Of a stretch of DNA of 64,000 bases, positions 46,731 to 57,100 are shown piece by piece. The position numbers and the translations under genes were made by a program. Origin of the DNA: Aspidiotus rigidus (Eukaryota; Arthropoda; Insecta; Hemiptera; Diaspididae); NCBI GenBank assembly GCA_035079385.1, contig JAVHKY010000056.1, positions 1,550,001 through 1,614,000 of the forward strand. Reading direction: 5' to 3'. The notes below the pieces were generated by a model, which had not been told where the DNA came from, ran no database searches, and was given only the letters and a program-made list of their open reading frames with translations. How positions within the stretch are numbered: the stretch's first letter is position 1; every line of letters begins with the position of its first letter.

Positions 46731-48338
46731 TTACTGCTTTAAAAATTCGTTGTGATCGATGCTTTTGATGTTAGTTGCAATTTCTGGAGTTGTTTGTACC
46801 GTGATAGTGCGATTGATTGCCGGAATATGTATAGCTGTAGTTGACGTGACCATTTTTTTGGGCTTTTTATCAAGGAATCCCTTCATTGCTACTGTTTGCT
46901 GATTTTTGTGATCCAGTTCTAAAAATTCGGAAGTTGAATCGGTGACTAACGAATCTGGACAGCCGCCATCAAAAATAACGCGACAATATGCGGATCGCCC
47001 TGTATTGGGATTGCGTGCGTTTGTGCAGGCCGTCATGTATGAACCCAGATTTCGTATGAAGAGCGATGTTCTTGGTGTATCGTTTGTAGATGGCTTTTCA
47101 ATTTTGGTTGTCGGTGCGTGATCCGAGAATTGTTGCGGACAGAGGCTGGAGTGATGTCGTTTCTTTGCCTTGCAATAATAGCAATTAAATTTAGAATGGC
47201 ATTCCTTAATTAGGTGATTTCCTCCTAGGCAATTAAAACAAACGTTGTTTAATCTCGCTTTACGGGTTGTTGCGGTTGTGTAAGTGGTACAATTCCCATT
47301 GTAGTGCGTTTGCTCATTACAAAACGCACATTTCATTGGCGGTGGTGGTCTTTGCTTCGATAAATCACCTTTGTATGACTGATTCTTCGAATTTCTTGTG
47401 ATGTTGTCCGTTTTCTCGTGCGAAGCGATGAGTGCTGAAACAGCTGCTTGCGGAGCGGTCGGATTAGATGTAACCGGTGTTTGGATTAAAGATGCGAAGA
47501 CGACACTTTCTCGTTGATCGAGCATATTATTGAGACGTTCGCGGATGTTTGGAAGCGTTAATATTCCTCCTAATGACAGTTGGAAGAGGATGTTATCGGG
47601 GTATTTTGAAAATACCAGATCTTTTAAGTATATATTATTTTCCAGTACTTCGCCATGTGCTAGCAATGCTTCCAAAATATTCTCGATCGTTTGATGGGTA
47701 GCACGGAGGCTTTCGGTTTTTTCAATCGATTTTGGAAGAAGAGCTAACTGTCGATATAATGTCTGTACAACCTTTTCTTTTTTGTCGTACGATTTTGCTA
47801 GGATTTCTTTCGCTTTGGTGTAAGACGCATCCTCGATTGGTAGTCGTTCGACTTTTCTTTTTGGTTCTCCTTGGAGGTAGGAAAACAAAAACTGAAATTT
47901 CTCTGGTTGTGTTTCGTAACTGGTTTCAAAGCTAGCAATAAATTGTTTGTATTCTAGAATATCTCCAGAAAATGTGGGGATTTTTAAGCGTGGAAGATGG
48001 AAGGCGAGTTTATTAAATTCGTTTGTTGGAGGCGTAGATGCACTGATTTGCAAACTGTCGGGAGCGGTTTCTTCTAATTCACTACAAATGACGGCGAGGG
48101 ATGCTTTTGCGTTTTGGACACTTATGACAGCGGGTGAGTAATCGACGTGTACCTTTTTTGAAGAGGAAGGCTTGAATTTCTCTACTGTTTTTAAATATTC
48201 CTGCAGGCGAGCAAATATTCTTCGTAAATTTTTGAGATCTAACTCACCTTGTAACGCTGTTTCGGCGAGTACAACAAGCTCGTTCAATTTCGTTAATCCA
48301 TTTTCGAATTCCTGTTTGGCTATTTCTTCGACTTCCAT
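46731..48338 (-). CDS. BEL gag with zinc knuckles and protease start
   Basis: A 535-codon open frame starts from ATG at 48338 (MEVEEIAKQEFENG). The N-terminal half is helical gag (LPRLKIPTFSGDILEYKQFI is the typical BEL gag block). Near the C-terminal third are three Cys/His knuckles: CAFCNEQTHYNGNC, CFNCLGGNHLIKEC and CYYCKAKKRHHSSLC. An aspartic protease motif follows in the form IFDGGCPDSLVTD, where the usual D-S/T-G serine is replaced by G. A TAA closes the frame, and the next codon continues pol in the same frame. This is either stop readthrough or, more likely given the other stops, decay. Confidence 0.9.
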   Translation of the reverse strand: MEVEEIAKQEFENGLTKLNELVVLAETALQGELDLKNLRRIFARLQEYLKTVEKFKPSSSKKVHVDYSPAVISVQNAKASLAVICSELEETAPDSLQISASTPPTNEFNKLAFHLPRLKIPTFSGDILEYKQFIASFETSYETQPEKFQFLFSYLQGEPKRKVERLPIEDASYTKAKEILAKSYDKKEKVVQTLYRQLALLPKSIEKTESLRATHQTIENILEALLAHGEVLENNIYLKDLVFSKYPDNILFQLSLGGILTLPNIRERLNNMLDQRESVVFASLIQTPVTSNPTAPQAAVSALIASHEKTDNITRNSKNQSYKGDLSKQRPPPPMKCAFCNEQTHYNGNCTTYTTATTRKARLNNVCFNCLGGNHLIKECHSKFNCYYCKAKKRHHSSLCPQQFSDHAPTTKIEKPSTNDTPRTSLFIRNLGSYMTACTNARNPNTGRSAYCRVIFDGGCPDSLVTDSTSEFLELDHKNQQTVAMKGFLDKKPKKMVTSTTAIHIPAINRTITVQTTPEIATNIKSIDHNEFLKQ

Positions 48339-48526
48339 GATGTTGATGTTCGATTGAAGAAATACGGTAACGGAAATGCGAAATTACAAGATTTAGATGG
48401 ATGTAAAGTGATGAAAATGTGGAGGCGTGATGATGTAGCACGTGTCTCAAATCCGGAAAACCGGCATTAAATCAACTTTTACGTTAAATTAATAAAATGT
48501 TTAAATTTTGACACGCTCTGATGCCA

Positions 48527-48742
48527 TGTCGTGAATGAGATGGTCAACACGATTTGATGTTAAGATGTTCTTTATTACGGAAACTAAGATGTTAGATGTG
48601 AAACAATACAATAATTATGATGTTTGTAATTTCATATTATTATGTCTTCGTTTCGTAGTATTAGTATGCTGTATCAGGTATGGTATGACGTGACGTGTCC
48701 TCGTGACTCACAACACTCACACTCGCGTGTGCGTGCGTGACA
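48527..48742 (-). repeat. BEL 5' LTR
   Basis: 216 bp; carries the CpG-depleted version at four of the five differences from the 3' LTR. The primer-binding site TGGCATCAGAGCG follows on the minus strand. Confidence 0.95.
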
Positions 48743-48794
48743 GCACTTATCAACCAGGTGGCAAATATACGCGTTTTTTGTCCTTAATTTTTGC

Positions 48795-49152
48795 ATTGGG
48801 ATGTTAACCCAAGTTGCGTAAGTTGGTAGCCGTGCTCGAACATGTGGGGGATAATTTTAACCTACCATGCTTCATGATGGGGAATTTGCAATTTTCAAAT
48901 ACAATTTAAATTATTACAATTCGTAATATCAAAAAATTATATCCTATAAATCGTTTAAACACTTCAAGAGAATCGATAACTGAAAGAAGTAATTCTAATG
49001 GTGAAGTATTGAGTCATCTACGACTAATTGAAAATCTCGTTTCTTATGCGGCCGAATACATTGAACGTAAAATCGTCACACAGAAATTCAAGTGAGTGCG
49101 GCGAGAGAGGAAGGCGATTCTAGCGCTACCAAACATAGGTTAACATCCCAAT
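48795..49152 (+). mobile_element. MITE family TTGGGATGTTAACC, copy B
   Basis: 358 bp, with the same ends and interior as copy C 560 bp downstream and inverted copy A at 15934-16289. It directly abuts the right end of the split element around the BEL insertion. Confidence 0.88.
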
Positions 49153-49713
49153 TGAAGTTAGCCATTTGGGCCCTACAACCGCTAGGTTCGCTGTAGTCGC
49201 GAAAATGGAACCGGGGTTAAGGAAAGAATTGCATTTGTCTCAATGTAATTTCAATTTGAAATATCTTCGGAAAGAAGCAATTTTTTGAAAAAATTGAAAG
49301 AAATAAATTTGCTGATCATAAAATTTCCTTTCAAATGAAAGTATCAGTTTTGAAATACATTGAAATTTTATGAAAACGGTTACTATTCGGACTCGTCAAC
49401 GGAGTGGCTGATATCTAGCGGCAGTAATTTGTATCAATAATTCTTATCAACGTTAGGATAAAATTGGCGGGATTGTAGTTTCAGAATGAGAATTATTCGT
49501 TTAATTCGAAGTAATTTTGTTAAGTTGAATAGTTGATTTGTACTGAGTGAAATTCGTGGTTCCAAATCCGTTCAAATTAATTTATTGTGAAAGTATTGAA
49601 ATATTTTTCCCAATGTAGTGGTGATACACTCTAGAAGTTAGCGCGAAGAGCGCTTGAAACCGGGTTCTTCGCCAAATACGAGGCGAAGATACCATCTCCA
49701 GTGACCATGTCCA
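49153..49713. other. Spacer with partial TTCGGACTCG MITE
   Basis: Contains a diverged left part of the TTCGGACTCGACAG MITE (49386-49470; GGAGTGGCTGATATCTAGCG is intact). No gene was seen. Confidence 0.5.
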
Positions 49714-50069
49714 ATTGGGATGTTAACCTAAGTTACGTAAGTTGGTAGCCGTGTTTGAACATGTGGGGGATAATTTTAACGTACCATGCTTCACGATGCG
49801 GAATTTGCAATTTTCAAATACGATTTAAATTATTACAATTCGTATTGTCGAAAAATTATATCCTATAAATCGTTTAAATACTTCAAGAGAATCGATAACT
49901 GAAAGAAGCAATTCTATTAATGAAGTATTGAGTCATCTACGACTAATTGAAAATCACGATTCTTATGGCCAAATACATTGAACGTAAAATCGTCACCCAG
50001 AAATTCAAGCGAGTGCGGCGAGAGAGGAAGGCGATTCTAGCGCTGCCAAACATAGGTTAACATCCCAAT
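49714..50069 (+). mobile_element. MITE family TTGGGATGTTAACC, copy C
   Basis: 356 bp; close match to copy B in the same orientation. Confidence 0.88.
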
Positions 50070-50088
50070 ATCCTTGCGCTGGTCGTAA

Positions 50089-51183
50089 AGCCTCGTCCAC
50101 ACCAGAGAACAGAAGCATGAGAATGTAAAAGAGAATTGCAGCGCAACGTGCGCGCGCACGCTCACATTCTCCCAGTGGTAAACAAGATTCTCTTCATTCA
50201 TAATACAAATGTGGAATCGAAAGAACGAGAGAAAATAGAGGAGAAAACCAACCGTATGTAAACAAAATTAATTATCAGTTGAAGGCGGATTATTTTTTCA
50301 CTATTTTTCTTTTTTATTATTATTATTATTATTGATTTGATTGAATAATAATGAATATGAATGGTTGAAACGGAATACTTGCTGCTGCATTTTAGTTTTG
50401 TCTTTTAGAATTTTGCGTACATTCTTTAGATGCGATTTGAGCTCGGCAATCGTGATTATTGGATCTTTTTCTCTGTCTGCAACATGACCAGTACAACAAG
50501 TTATAATTTTAATCAAACTTCTCAATCAACAATATGTACACTCAACTGCGAGAGCACTTACCTTCTGAAGGCCACGCATTGTACACTTTTTTCCAAAGTA
50601 CCTGTTTCAATTGCGAGTCTTTATATTTCTCATGCATCACTTCCCACAATGGATTGTAGGGTCGCAATCCATTTAGAAAGAGCACAAACCGGTCTGCCGT
50701 CCAACTCGCCTTCTTTTTCTTGCCCGTGGCATCTTTCTTCGTTTTCTATCATCAACATATTATATGAAAATTAAAAAATTATTCCTAGTTGCTTCAAGTT
50801 GACAATAATAATCAAAGTCATTATTATTAAAGAATATACTTCACCTTAACTGATGACATTTTGTCCGACTTTATTAACAACAAAACAAGCCAGATCCTTC
50901 CGCGTTCATGTCACACAATGAAAACACACTTTTATTCTTTTTATTTATTTAAAATTGAAAATCATTTCTCTCCCGCCAAAACAAGAAATGTGATAAAAAT
51001 GATAAAAAAAAAAATACAAACAGTGGCTATTCTCCCGTACATTCTCTCGAAAAGTCAAACATGCTCGACTTCTCATTCTCTTCATATTTTCTCCCAACGT
51101 TCGGTTTTCGTTCGGTTGAAGCTCCGCCCACTTCATATTCTCACGCACATTCTCCACATAAAACCTCTCGTGTGGACGAGGCT
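50089..51183 (-). mobile_element. Harbinger-like element carrying a MADF gene
   Basis: Inverted ends AGCCTCGTCCACACCAGAG and CTCTCGTGTGGACGAGGCT are flanked by the 3-bp duplication TAA (50086-50088 and 51184-51186). This is the target pattern of PIF/Harbinger elements. Inside both ends the word CATTCTC (or GAGAATG) recurs several times, a likely subterminal binding-site array. The only gene is a three-exon MADF protein. Harbinger elements normally encode a DDE transposase plus a Myb/MADF-type DNA-binding protein, and this copy has only the second. Confidence 0.8.
50301..50859 (-). CDS. MADF-domain DNA-binding protein of a Harbinger-like element
   Basis: Three exons with matching phases: 50859-50845 (MSSVK), 50745-50562 and 50476-50301 (stop TAA), 124 residues in total. 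Exon 2 carries the first part of a MADF/Myb-SANT-like domain: a basic lead KKKKASWTADRFVLFLNGLR, then PYNPLWEV and then KQVLWKKVYNAWPSE. Exon 3 gives the following helices (ITIAELKSHLKNVRKILKDK) and ends in an N/K-rich low-complexity tail. MADF proteins bind DNA, and in Harbinger elements the partner protein helps bring the transposase to the ends. The reading frames are unbroken. Low-complexity coding at the end suggests that the true stop may be different. Confidence 0.75.
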
Positions 51184-51197
51184 TAAGAGGACTCCAA

Positions 51198-52984
51198 TTG
51201 GGAGGAAAAGAACATCAAACGTATTATGCGAAGTACCGCAGTTATCATTTCGTCTACAGCGAGGAAAACAAAATATCAACCCATAAATTTCCAAGCATAG
51301 ACGATCCGCTACGTCGAAGAAAAATATGGCAAATTAAATTTAAGATTGGTAAACGCGTACCAAAAGCAGCTCGAGCATGCAGCAAACATTTTTTACCGAG
51401 CGATTTCTCTGGTCAGTTTGACTTGTTCATGAAGACATGTATTATGATTATGATCTTTCAATGAATTGTTATTCATTGTAGATTACGACAAATTTTGGTG
51501 CAGAAGATTACTTCCTACGGCTGTACCGTCTCAATATCTCCCGAAATCGTCTCATGAAAGGTCATTGTCAATTGAGAAAGAAAATGCAAAGACAGGTCGA
51601 GCTGAACGAGCTTTCAAGAGAAGAATTCGAAGCGATAATGATTGTACGGCGAAAAGAACGAGTAGAAAAGCACTACATGAAATCACAAGGTACGTGCATC
51701 GTTCTACTCTCAGTAGTTAACCTCAATTGCTTGATAGAGTAGTTGGATTCTAATTAAATTGTGTTTTCAGCAACAAGGGCACAACGAAGCTTACCGCAAG
51801 AAACCGTTATGATGTGAATGTGAAGGAGAAATCAGCGGACTCAACTGAACGTGAGCAATGCGCAGACCACGAAGATTCTCCACTGACCTTGCCCAAGAAT
51901 AATGTAACGTCAACCTGTGAATCGAATACTGTAAACACAGAACAATCCGCAGACCTTACAAATGGAACCTGTGAGCCATTTTTACATGATGACTTCGAAG
52001 CTGCTAAAATATTGTATCAATTTCACTGTTCATACCTTCGAAAGTTAACTAAGAGGTTATAGACTATCATTATATTTTAGAGGAATACTGCCCTTCCTAC
52101 GTCAATCATTAGCATTAATTCTGTATTTCAGTTCTGAGGGAGAAGACTTTAGCCAGGACCATGGCGAAAATGATGACGTACAAATTGAAAATACTTCGAA
52201 TAGTGTCAATGAAGATTTTAGTTCAACTGTATGTGTAACGAAAATAATTTTGTAGATGATAAAACATGCCGGTTGACTTCATACAAATTATTGTTATCAG
52301 TCAGTACGTTACCAAGGCTCTCATGAGAGTGAGCACACTTCAAAATCAATTTCAGAGGACTTTGACGACGTTCCTCTTGCAAGAGCTGCTGGAAATTCGC
52401 AAACACCGCTACAGTCACATTCATTGCATTCCAATTCAGCTGATGAGTGCGTAATTACAAAATCTGTTTTGTAAAATTTTGTAATTTCAAATCGAATATC
52501 AATCATCAACATTGCTCATTTGTTTTAGATCGCAAATTAAAGAAAGTCTTGGAAGTATCTCAAGTGATGATCCCAGTTTTGATGAACGAGCTAAAGATTT
52601 ACTTTCTGACGTTGATTTATATGTACATTCATTTTCAACTGACAAAAGGTATTTCAAACTGCCTACACCAACGATTCGTAAATTTGTAATGTGTATGTGC
52701 ATCAATTCAATACCTGACCCATTTTTGTTCTCTTTTATTTTAGAGACCAGGCAACGCAAACAGCTCCTATTGTGGAACACGTGGGACAGTCGAGATTGTT
52801 GCTGAAAGTGAAAAATGAAATTCAATTGTCATGCTGTACTGGCATAAACAATTTCCCCGGTTTCAATTCGCTGTGCAGTGCGGTTGAACACTATTTCCAA
52901 GTACGATACAAGAAAGATGAACGCTATCTTCTAGACACTGAAGGAAGGGTATTCCTCACATTAATGAAATCGGGTCTACTATAA
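51198..52984 (+). CDS. THAP plus transposase-HTH protein, DDE part missing
   Basis: Seven exons fit in phase: 51198-51411, 51482-51689, 51771-52055, 52132-52228, 52301-52446, 52529-52648 and 52744-52984 (TAA), about 436 codons. Exons 1-2 resemble a THAP zinc finger (KFPSIDDPLRRRKIWQ, ACSKHF, then TAVPSQYLP). The N-terminal cysteine pair expected before RSYHF is replaced by tyrosines (YYAKYRSYHF), and the start codon position reads TTG. The middle is acidic and Ser-rich. The last exon (CTGINNFPGFNSLCSAVEH, then EGRVFLTLMKSGL) matches the HTH that precedes a DDE_4 transposase domain. It stops right there, and no catalytic domain follows. It is probably a decaying or reduced transposase. The TAA target site of the Harbinger-like element lies 12 bp upstream. 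Confidence 0.65.
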
Positions 52985-54196
52985 GTTGACGTCCACACCT
53001 GATAATATGAAAAAAAAATATTCGTTGAATCACCGAGCATGTATGGGCGGGGTAAGGGATAGGAAATATTGAAGATACTACGCATACTGAAACCTATGAC
53101 GTGTATAATCAAAGATGGCCGCACGTAGTTGATCGTATTTGATAATCTCATTACATCGAGAGTAAGGAAAATTCGAATTCTCGTAAACGTTGAAAATAAC
53201 ATGCATACGGAAAAAAGAGAGAGAGAAAGAACCTATGACGTGTATAATCAAAGATGGCCGCTTGCACTCGATCGTGTTTGATAATCTCATTATAGTGAGA
53301 GTAAAGAAAATTCGTAAACGATACATTTATTTTTTTAATCAATAGTAGACAAAATATTTCGACAATGACAATGTGCAATAGACGTTTTCGTCCATACCCG
53401 ATAATATAAAAATTAATGTAAATGACGATTCGAATATGCCAATACAAGATGTAGTTGGAAAAAAAACAAAGTACACACGAACTCCACTAATCTCCACCAG
53501 TTAATTGAATTCTCGTACGATAATCGGTAATTGAATTTTCATTTTCAAAAGATTATACGCTTCCTTAACAAAAATTTAATCAAGCCTAACAAAGTTCAAC
53601 GAAATTTCATATTTCCTGAATCAACATTTCGAATTTCGAAAAAAATACTCGCAAAAGTGTCATTCGAGGGATGTTACAGAGGCAAGGGATACGAATTTCT
53701 GAAATGCAATCATGCGTGACGAAAGAAAAAAATTTTCAGCCTAAAAAAATCGAAAAAAATTTTTCCATCTTTTTTTTTTTTTTCGATGTGACTTTCACAA
53801 ATTGACCACAGGTAGACCCCCCACAGGTGTTCTCGAAGGGGTACCCTACTACTCGTATGTATATCAAATTTTGTAAGTTGTCCACCAAGACTTCTAATAA
53901 TCAATATTTCCTTGAGAAACGTTGAAATAGATCAAATACAAAGATTTGCTGGGAGTCCACATTGAACTAAGAATTAAGGAAGTATTCAAATCTGATTCAT
54001 GAAATTTATATTTTTCATAAGTTACGTTCCTATAGAAAATAATGGAATACACTGCGATAAATATTTACAATACTAGCAGTCTTAGATCGTTTTCATTCGA
54101 AATATAAAGTAGTTTTTCTATTCTGTCTGACTTACTCTTTTATTAGACAACGAGTCATTTTTATTAAGCAGTTGAAAAAATTTTGTTCGAGGGGTT
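52985..54196. repeat. Spacer with a diverged tandem duplication
   Basis: About 53091-53190 and 53232-53325 are two copies of a block with ACCTATGACGTGTATAATCA, AAGATGGCCGC and TTTGATAATCTCATTA. Similar outer pieces (GACGTCCACACCTGATAATA and CGTCCATACCCGATAATATA) lie at 52988 and 53390. The rest of the spacer, to the end of the RRM gene, shows no gene. Confidence 0.65.
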
Positions 54197-57100
54197 TTAC
54201 ACTAACGGATATGGATTATTGATACTTAATCTTGAGGATGAGAACTGATACCCATTCTAAAATAAAAAATATCTTTAGTTAGTCTTAACATACTAGGTAA
54301 ATTTCAATGAAAAACAAAATTTTAGATACCTTTTTACTGAAAATAATTAGAGCTTCTTCTAAAGAAGTAAGGAACACAATGGCTTCACCAGAACTCCTCG
54401 TTTTGTTTGACTTCGTTTCCTCCATGATGACAATATTTGAAATGATATCTGGTTGCTTATTTTCTGTCAAGAGCTAAGAAAACGTAGGAAACTGTTATTA
54501 AAATTATCCAAAGAAAATTCGAAGACAAGATGAAAGAAAAATGTAAATTACCTCCTTTATATCGGCCTCTGTGTGGGAAAGTGGGAGACCTTTTACTATT
54601 AAGGCCGTCGGTGTTTTCTTTCTTGTATATTTTTTTTTCCAAGTCATATCTTCAACATGAAGAAATATTCAAATTTAGTCTTGTATATTTCAAAAACATA
54701 CATTGAAGTTAACACATGAACCATGATACTTTAATGGTCGGAGCATTTTATTTAATTTTTTTCAAAGTTTGATCAATCACCTCTAATCATACATCCTATT
54801 GTCCGCCATACTCCAAAAACAAAGAAATCTGATGAAATAATTGGATACATACCATTTTCTTCTTTCGTGATTGCCCGACTCAAGATTTGTAAGCATCTTT
54901 GATGGGAATAGTCCTTAATATTGAGTCGGTGGAATATCTCTTTCCACTCGTCTTCTTCTTTTATTTCAGGTATATCTCCTTCATGATGTTCAAAATTTGA
55001 CTTTCTTCGGAACACGTCTAAAGCAATGTAGAAATTAGCTTCCTTAATTGTTGCTTCTTCAAGACGATTTCTTAGTATCTGAACAATATCACTGTCCTCT
55101 ATTTTGAACATTATTTTCCACCGTGTCATATGATCAGGTACATTTTCTCGCAACCAAAGCGGAAAATACGATTTCTCGTAATAATCTAGTAGACTTCTAA
55201 ATCCAAGGATAAATTCCGTAATTCTGGCTTTTTTGTCTGCTTGAAGCTAAAAGTATATCAATACACATTAAAAGAAAATAATATTACAGAAATTTATATT
55301 CCTATCCTACCATCAACCATTCTTTAAAAATACTCTACGTTAGATCACACCCGACTTGAAGGAATGCCAAACGAGTTTCATAATTTAAAGTTTCAATCAC
55401 CAATTTCAGAAAAAGAAAAGAATCGATCGATACGACGAAGTTTTGAATCAAATTACTCACGACCCTGATTACATCATTAAAAGAATCGATCGATGAGGCA
55501 TTTACAATACAATTCGATAAATAAATTTATGACACGAGAAATCTCGTATTCGGCATATTATGAGTCAGAACTCGTACAAGAAGACGTCATTTTCAGCTAC
55601 AGACAATGAGAAACTTAAATCTCAAAATAATAGAACGATGCATCGAAATTCATTCATCTCCCTCGAAAAAAGGTAAGAGTAAACGACTTGGTAAGGTAAT
55701 CTGTTTTACGAAAATAAGAGGTAGGAAAGTTCAATTTTGAATCGATTTTCAACACATAGATTGAAAAAGACGTCCATTTCGCGAGAAAAGGTGAGTAAAT
55801 TATTCATTTTACGGAAAAAATAATTCGTATCTTCCGCATGTTCCGACAACTCGTTTCAAATTAAGAATTCAGGAACTCATCGTATTTACGAAAATAAGAA
55901 GCAGCGAGGTCAATTTTTTGATAGAATTTTCAACACGCTAAATTGAAAAAGACGTTCATTTCAGACAAGTAATTATTCATTTTACCGAACGAATAATATT
56001 CGTAAGTTTCGATCACGCGTCTTGAAATGTAAATCGAGTCCAAAATTCAATTCACAAAGTCATCGTAAATTAGAAATTAAAAGAGCAAAGATCGAATCAT
56101 TCTACAGAACGAGTTCATAATATCTCGATTTAGTGTTCTACGATAAAGATTTTCTCTACATTTTAAGAAGACTATCGAAAGTTCAAATCAATAGCTTTCG
56201 TATTCGACATATTATGATTCAGAACTCGTACAAGACGACATAATTTTCAGCTACAGACAATGAGAAACTTAAATCTCGAAATAATAGAACGACGCATCGA
56301 AATTCATCCATTTCCCTCGAGAAAAGGTAAAAATTAAATGAAATGAAAACTCCAAATCTGCTTTTACGAAACTGAGAAACTTGGAAGCTCAAATTTTGAA
56401 ACGATTCTCAACACGTTGCATTGAGAAAGAAGAATAATTATTCATTTTAGAAAACGAGTAATTCACATCTTGCATTGTCAGTTCACAAACTCATTGTAAA
56501 CTAGAATCAGTTTTACCTTTTCGTTGGTGGTGTTATTCAACTTTGTTTTGATATCCGAATTTTCTTTTTTTATTTCGATGATTTCATTCTTAAGAAATTC
56601 ATGTTGACCTTTTAATTCATGAAATGCCGCGATCAAATCGAGGGCACTTGCTTTTAAATCCGACATTTTGACTGACTCATCGATCACCATCTAAAAAATT
56701 ATAAGAAATTAGATTAAACGCATACAATCGTCAAAAATCAACTAAATCCTCGTAGATATGTAGTTCAAAAATCAAATTTCCAAAAATGCATACTCTTTGC
56801 AATTTTTTCGGTGGGCTACAGCTTGACGATAAGGTTACCGGCGTTAATGGCGACAGTTCTGCAGTATCTTAAAGAACATAAAAATAAAAATATCGATGAT
56901 CTATCTAATGAATGTAGTACGCTTTTGCACACTTCAAATAGTAGCAAAAATTGATATACAGTAAAAGCCGCTTATTAGAATCACGTTTGTCCAAGGTCTA
57001 TTGGATAATATTAAGCGGCTGATTCTTATAGCCGATAAAAAAAAAAGAAGTAAGAAATGAAATAAAATGAAATTTAATACGCACAAATCTGACAAAATCA

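Larger units (their letters stand above)
37762..48742 (-). mobile_element. BEL/Pao LTR retrotransposon
   Basis: Complete LTR element in minus orientation. LTRs of 216 bp (37762-37977 and 48527-48742) begin TG and end CA on the plus strand and are flanked by the 5-bp duplication GCACT (37757-37761 and 48743-48747). Next to the 5' LTR, on the minus strand, the internal sequence starts TGGCATCAGAGCG, a normal tRNA primer site. The coding order is gag, protease, reverse transcriptase, RNase H, integrase (48338 to 43119). Its own length is about 6.2 kb once the nested Copia is subtracted. Three in-frame stops show that it is dead. No clear polypurine tract is visible at the 3' LTR. Confidence 0.95.
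37609..48794. mobile_element. Small inverted-repeat element split by BEL insertion
   Basis: The left arm AAAGACAAAAAACGCATATA then TTTTCCAC (37618-37645) is inverted at about 48759-48788 as GTGGCAAATATACGCGTTTT then TTGTCCTT. Without the BEL element and its GCACT duplication the unit would be about 200 bp. It is thus the oldest layer of the nest. Confidence 0.7.

Noticed and set aside
47732..48357. Plus-strand open frames opposite BEL gag
   Set aside because: They are antisense shadows of the gag reading frame.
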